Source: JAEUKA01 sp035328405 (GTDB lineage: Bacteria; Myxococcota_A; Polyangia; Palsa-1104; JAEUJZ01). Taken from it: a stretch of DNA of 64,000 nucleotides. The position numbers and the translations under genes are program-made. The notes under the pieces are model-generated. The model worked only from the letters and a program-made list of their open reading frames with translations, was not told the origin of the DNA and ran no database searches. Below, piece after piece: positions 62,381-64,000 of the stretch (position 1 is its first letter; every line of letters starts with the position of its first letter). Location: assembly GCA_035328405.1 (NCBI GenBank), contig DAOLIT010000018.1, positions 1-64,000 of the forward strand, read 5' to 3'.

Positions 62381-63370
62381 TCAGCGCAACAACCGGGCGG
62401 CTTCCTGGGCGTGATACGTCAGAATCATGTCGGCACCGGCTCGGTGGATCGAGGTCAGCACTTCCAACATCGCCTGCGTTTCCGAGAGCCAGCCTTTTTC
62501 CACGGCTGCTTTGAGCATGGCGTACTCGCCCGAGACGTTATACGCGGCAATCGGCAGGTCGCATTCGTCTTTGAGGCGCGCGATGACATCCAAATACGCC
62601 AGCGCCGGTTTCACCATGAGCACATCGGCAGCCTCACTCTGGTCCAACAGCGCCTCGCGGACAGCCTCGCGGATGTTTGCCGGGTCCATTTGGTAGCTTT
62701 TCCGATGGCCAAAACCCTGCGACGTGCCCGCAGCTTGCCGAAACGGTCCGTAAAAACTGCTCGCGTACTTCACCGAATAGGCCAGGATTCCGACGTGGGA
62801 AAAACCGGCTCGGTCGAGCGCTTCTCGGCTTTCCGACACAAAACCGTCCATCATCCCCGACGGTGCAACCAGATCGGCACCTGCTTTCGCAAACGACACG
62901 ACGACTTTTGCCAGATTCTTGAGGGTCGCATCGTTGTCTACATCAGCAAAACCGGCCTCGGGCCGCACCACGCCGCAGTGTCCGTGGGTCGTGTATTCGT
63001 CGAAACAGGCGTCCAAGATCACCACCAGGTCGGGACACGCTTGCTTGACGGCTCGACACGCGGTTTGCACCAAACCGTCCGGGTTCCATGCCTCGCTGCC
63101 GATGTCGTCCTTTTGGCTTTCGTCGCACACACCAAACAAAAGGACCGCTGGAATGCCCAAATCTTGGCTTTCTTGGGCCAACCGAACCGCTTGGTCCACG
63201 GACACCTGAGCCTGCCCCGGCAACGATGCGATGGGCCGACGGACGTTCTGACCCGGACAAATGAACAGAGGATGAATGAAATGGCTTGGAGACAGCCGCG
63301 TTTCGCGAATCATGCGACGGAGGCCTTCACTGCGGCGCATTCTGCGGGGTCTGTATTCGGGAAACTGCAT
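62381..63370 (-). CDS. hemB: Delta-aminolevulinic acid dehydratase (porphobilinogen synthase)
   Basis: 329 residues. Condenses two aminolevulinates to porphobilinogen in heme synthesis. Schiff-base lysines lie in YSVKYASSFYGPFR near 195 and LMVKPALAYLD near 250. The metal loop reads DACFDEYTTHGHCG near 120: first and third cysteines of the zinc site are kept but the second is Asp, so it is neither the classic three-Cys zinc form nor the plain Mg form. N-terminus RPRRMRRSEGLRRMIRET is typical. Start ATG 63370. Preceded by a methyltransferase gene 33 bases upstream. Confidence 0.95.
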   Translation of the reverse strand: MQFPEYRPRRMRRSEGLRRMIRETRLSPSHFIHPLFICPGQNVRRPIASLPGQAQVSVDQAVRLAQESQDLGIPAVLLFGVCDESQKDDIGSEAWNPDGLVQTACRAVKQACPDLVVILDACFDEYTTHGHCGVVRPEAGFADVDNDATLKNLAKVVVSFAKAGADLVAPSGMMDGFVSESREALDRAGFSHVGILAYSVKYASSFYGPFRQAAGTSQGFGHRKSYQMDPANIREAVREALLDQSEAADVLMVKPALAYLDVIARLKDECDLPIAAYNVSGEYAMLKAAVEKGWLSETQAMLEVLTSIHRAGADMILTYHAQEAARLLR

Positions 63371-63403
63371 GGAGGATTTCTTTCTGGGAGATCTGTGGCG
63401 CGT

Positions 63404-64000
63404 CTATGCCGACCAAGCACCGTGCGCCGTTTGGGGTTTGTGTGCGACGACGACAAAACCAAGGCCCCCGAGCGTTTCGTCGATGCGTTCGCACACAAAA
63501 CCATGTTTTTGAAGGAGGCCGGATAGCTCGTCGCGATCGAATTGGCCAAAACCACGGGAAAAAATGCGCCACAGAAACATCGACAAACGAAAGCGAAAGG
63601 GGCCCGACAACGACGGCACCACGCAGATGTTTCCTCGGCGGTTCGGTTCCAGGATCACGTAAGACCCGCCCGGACGCAGCACGCGGAACATCTCTTTTAG
63701 GCCCGCATCCCGATCCGCGAGCAGATACAAGAAACTGTGGTGGGTCAGAACATCGAAACTAGCGTCGGCAAACGGCAAATTCATCGCGTCGGCGCGCAGA
63801 AGCGGAAAGCTCTGCTTGGACAAACGGAGGTAACGCCGCGCCAGCCGAAGCATCTCTGCTGAAAAGTCCAATCCGACAAGCCACACGTCGGGGCGGCATT
63901 CCCGAATCGCGATGCCCGACACGCCGGGACCAATCCCCAAATCCAACACAGCCAGCGGACCCGACGTTTTCGGCGGAGGAAACGGCTCGCACAGGCTCTT
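63404..64000 (-). CDS. Class I SAM-dependent methyltransferase (5' end beyond the window)
   Basis: The open frame runs from the right edge to the stop at 63404, at least 198 residues. Motif I VLDLGIGPGVSGIAI is at the visible start, then GLDFSAEMLRLARRYL, ADAMNLPFADASFDVLTHHS and LKEMFRVLRPGGSYVILEPN, all typical of Methyltransf_11-type enzymes acting on small molecules. The substrate is unknown. A GTG at 63949 could be read as a start but motif I begins right there, so the true start is outside. It is followed by hemB after 33 bases, suggesting a shared transcript. Confidence 0.82.
   Translation of the reverse strand, partial: KSLCEPFPPPKTSGPLAVLDLGIGPGVSGIAIRECRPDVWLVGLDFSAEMLRLARRYLRLSKQSFPLLRADAMNLPFADASFDVLTHHSFLYLLADRDAGLKEMFRVLRPGGSYVILEPNRRGNICVVPSLSGPFRFRLSMFLWRIFSRGFGQFDRDELSGLLQKHGFVCERIDETLGGLGFVVVAHKPQTAHGAWSA

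Overview
The window looks like a chromosomal segment from a Gram-negative bacterium. It carries an Omp85 outer-membrane assembly protein, TolB, a TolQ-type protein, several lipoproteins and periplasmic proteins. The wealth of FHA-domain signalling (a zinc-ribbon/FHA protein, a membrane-anchored PP2C phosphatase, an FHA-sigma54 activator), PEGA-like domains and conserved secreted proteins of unknown function suggests a Myxococcota or other deltaproteobacterial-grade lineage. That placement is inference; no rRNA gene is present. Most of the window is GC-rich, tightly packed, and free of insertion sequences, prophage or CRISPR arrays.

Layout. 1-9.2 kb, all on +: a G-rich tandem repeat at the left edge, urocanate hydratase, a chemoreceptor-like protein, pyruvate kinase, a PcnB-type poly(A) polymerase and a two-domain peptidoglycan hydrolase. 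9.3-25.9 kb, mixed strands: a GH1 lipoprotein, a TolQ-type channel, a CAP/SCP lipoprotein, rplM-rpsI, tolB, a CBS protein, family-4 uracil-DNA glycosylase, a secreted protein, a Lon-family protease lacking a recognisable P-loop, a Sua5/YciO protein, a lipid kinase, crcB, prmC, a NicO-type metal transporter and two exported proteins. 26-33.6 kb, all on -: a CESA-like GT2, preA and preT (reductive pyrimidine catabolism) and an Omp85 protein with an unusually long periplasmic arm. 33.6-39.8 kb, mostly on +: a coiled-coil membrane protein, tRNA-Cys and the FHA/PP2C/sigma54 signalling group. 39.8-43.9 kb, on -: a sugar ABC permease and ATPase, then ftsZ. 44-50.5 kb: a polytopic membrane protein, a DNA/RNA methyltransferase overlapping its end, a Crp/Fnr regulator, fdhD, a Nudix hydrolase and an SPFH protein. 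50.6-64 kb: a divergent family-B DNA polymerase, dihydropyrimidinase, a fused Alg14/Alg13-like glycosyltransferase, a REC-GAF-HD-GYP regulator, a NodU/CmcH carbamoyltransferase, a Fur-family regulator, GDPD, P5C dehydrogenase, hemB and a methyltransferase cut by the right edge.

How genes connect. PreT/PreA and dihydropyrimidinase supply the first two steps of uracil/thymine breakdown although 23 kb apart. Urocanate hydratase and P5C dehydrogenase both feed glutamate. The FHA/zinc-ribbon protein, PP2C phosphatase and FHA-sigma54 activator are consecutive and probably form one phospho-signalling circuit. The glycosyltransferase, HD-GYP regulator and carbamoyltransferase lie in a patchwork of low-GC DNA that suggests acquired surface-glycan or secondary-metabolite functions.

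The most unusual genes are a PolB homologue that has lost its exonuclease signature residues and altered its polymerase motifs, a Lon homologue with an eroded ATPase site, and a signal-peptide-less peptidoglycan hydrolase with an altered LytM site.
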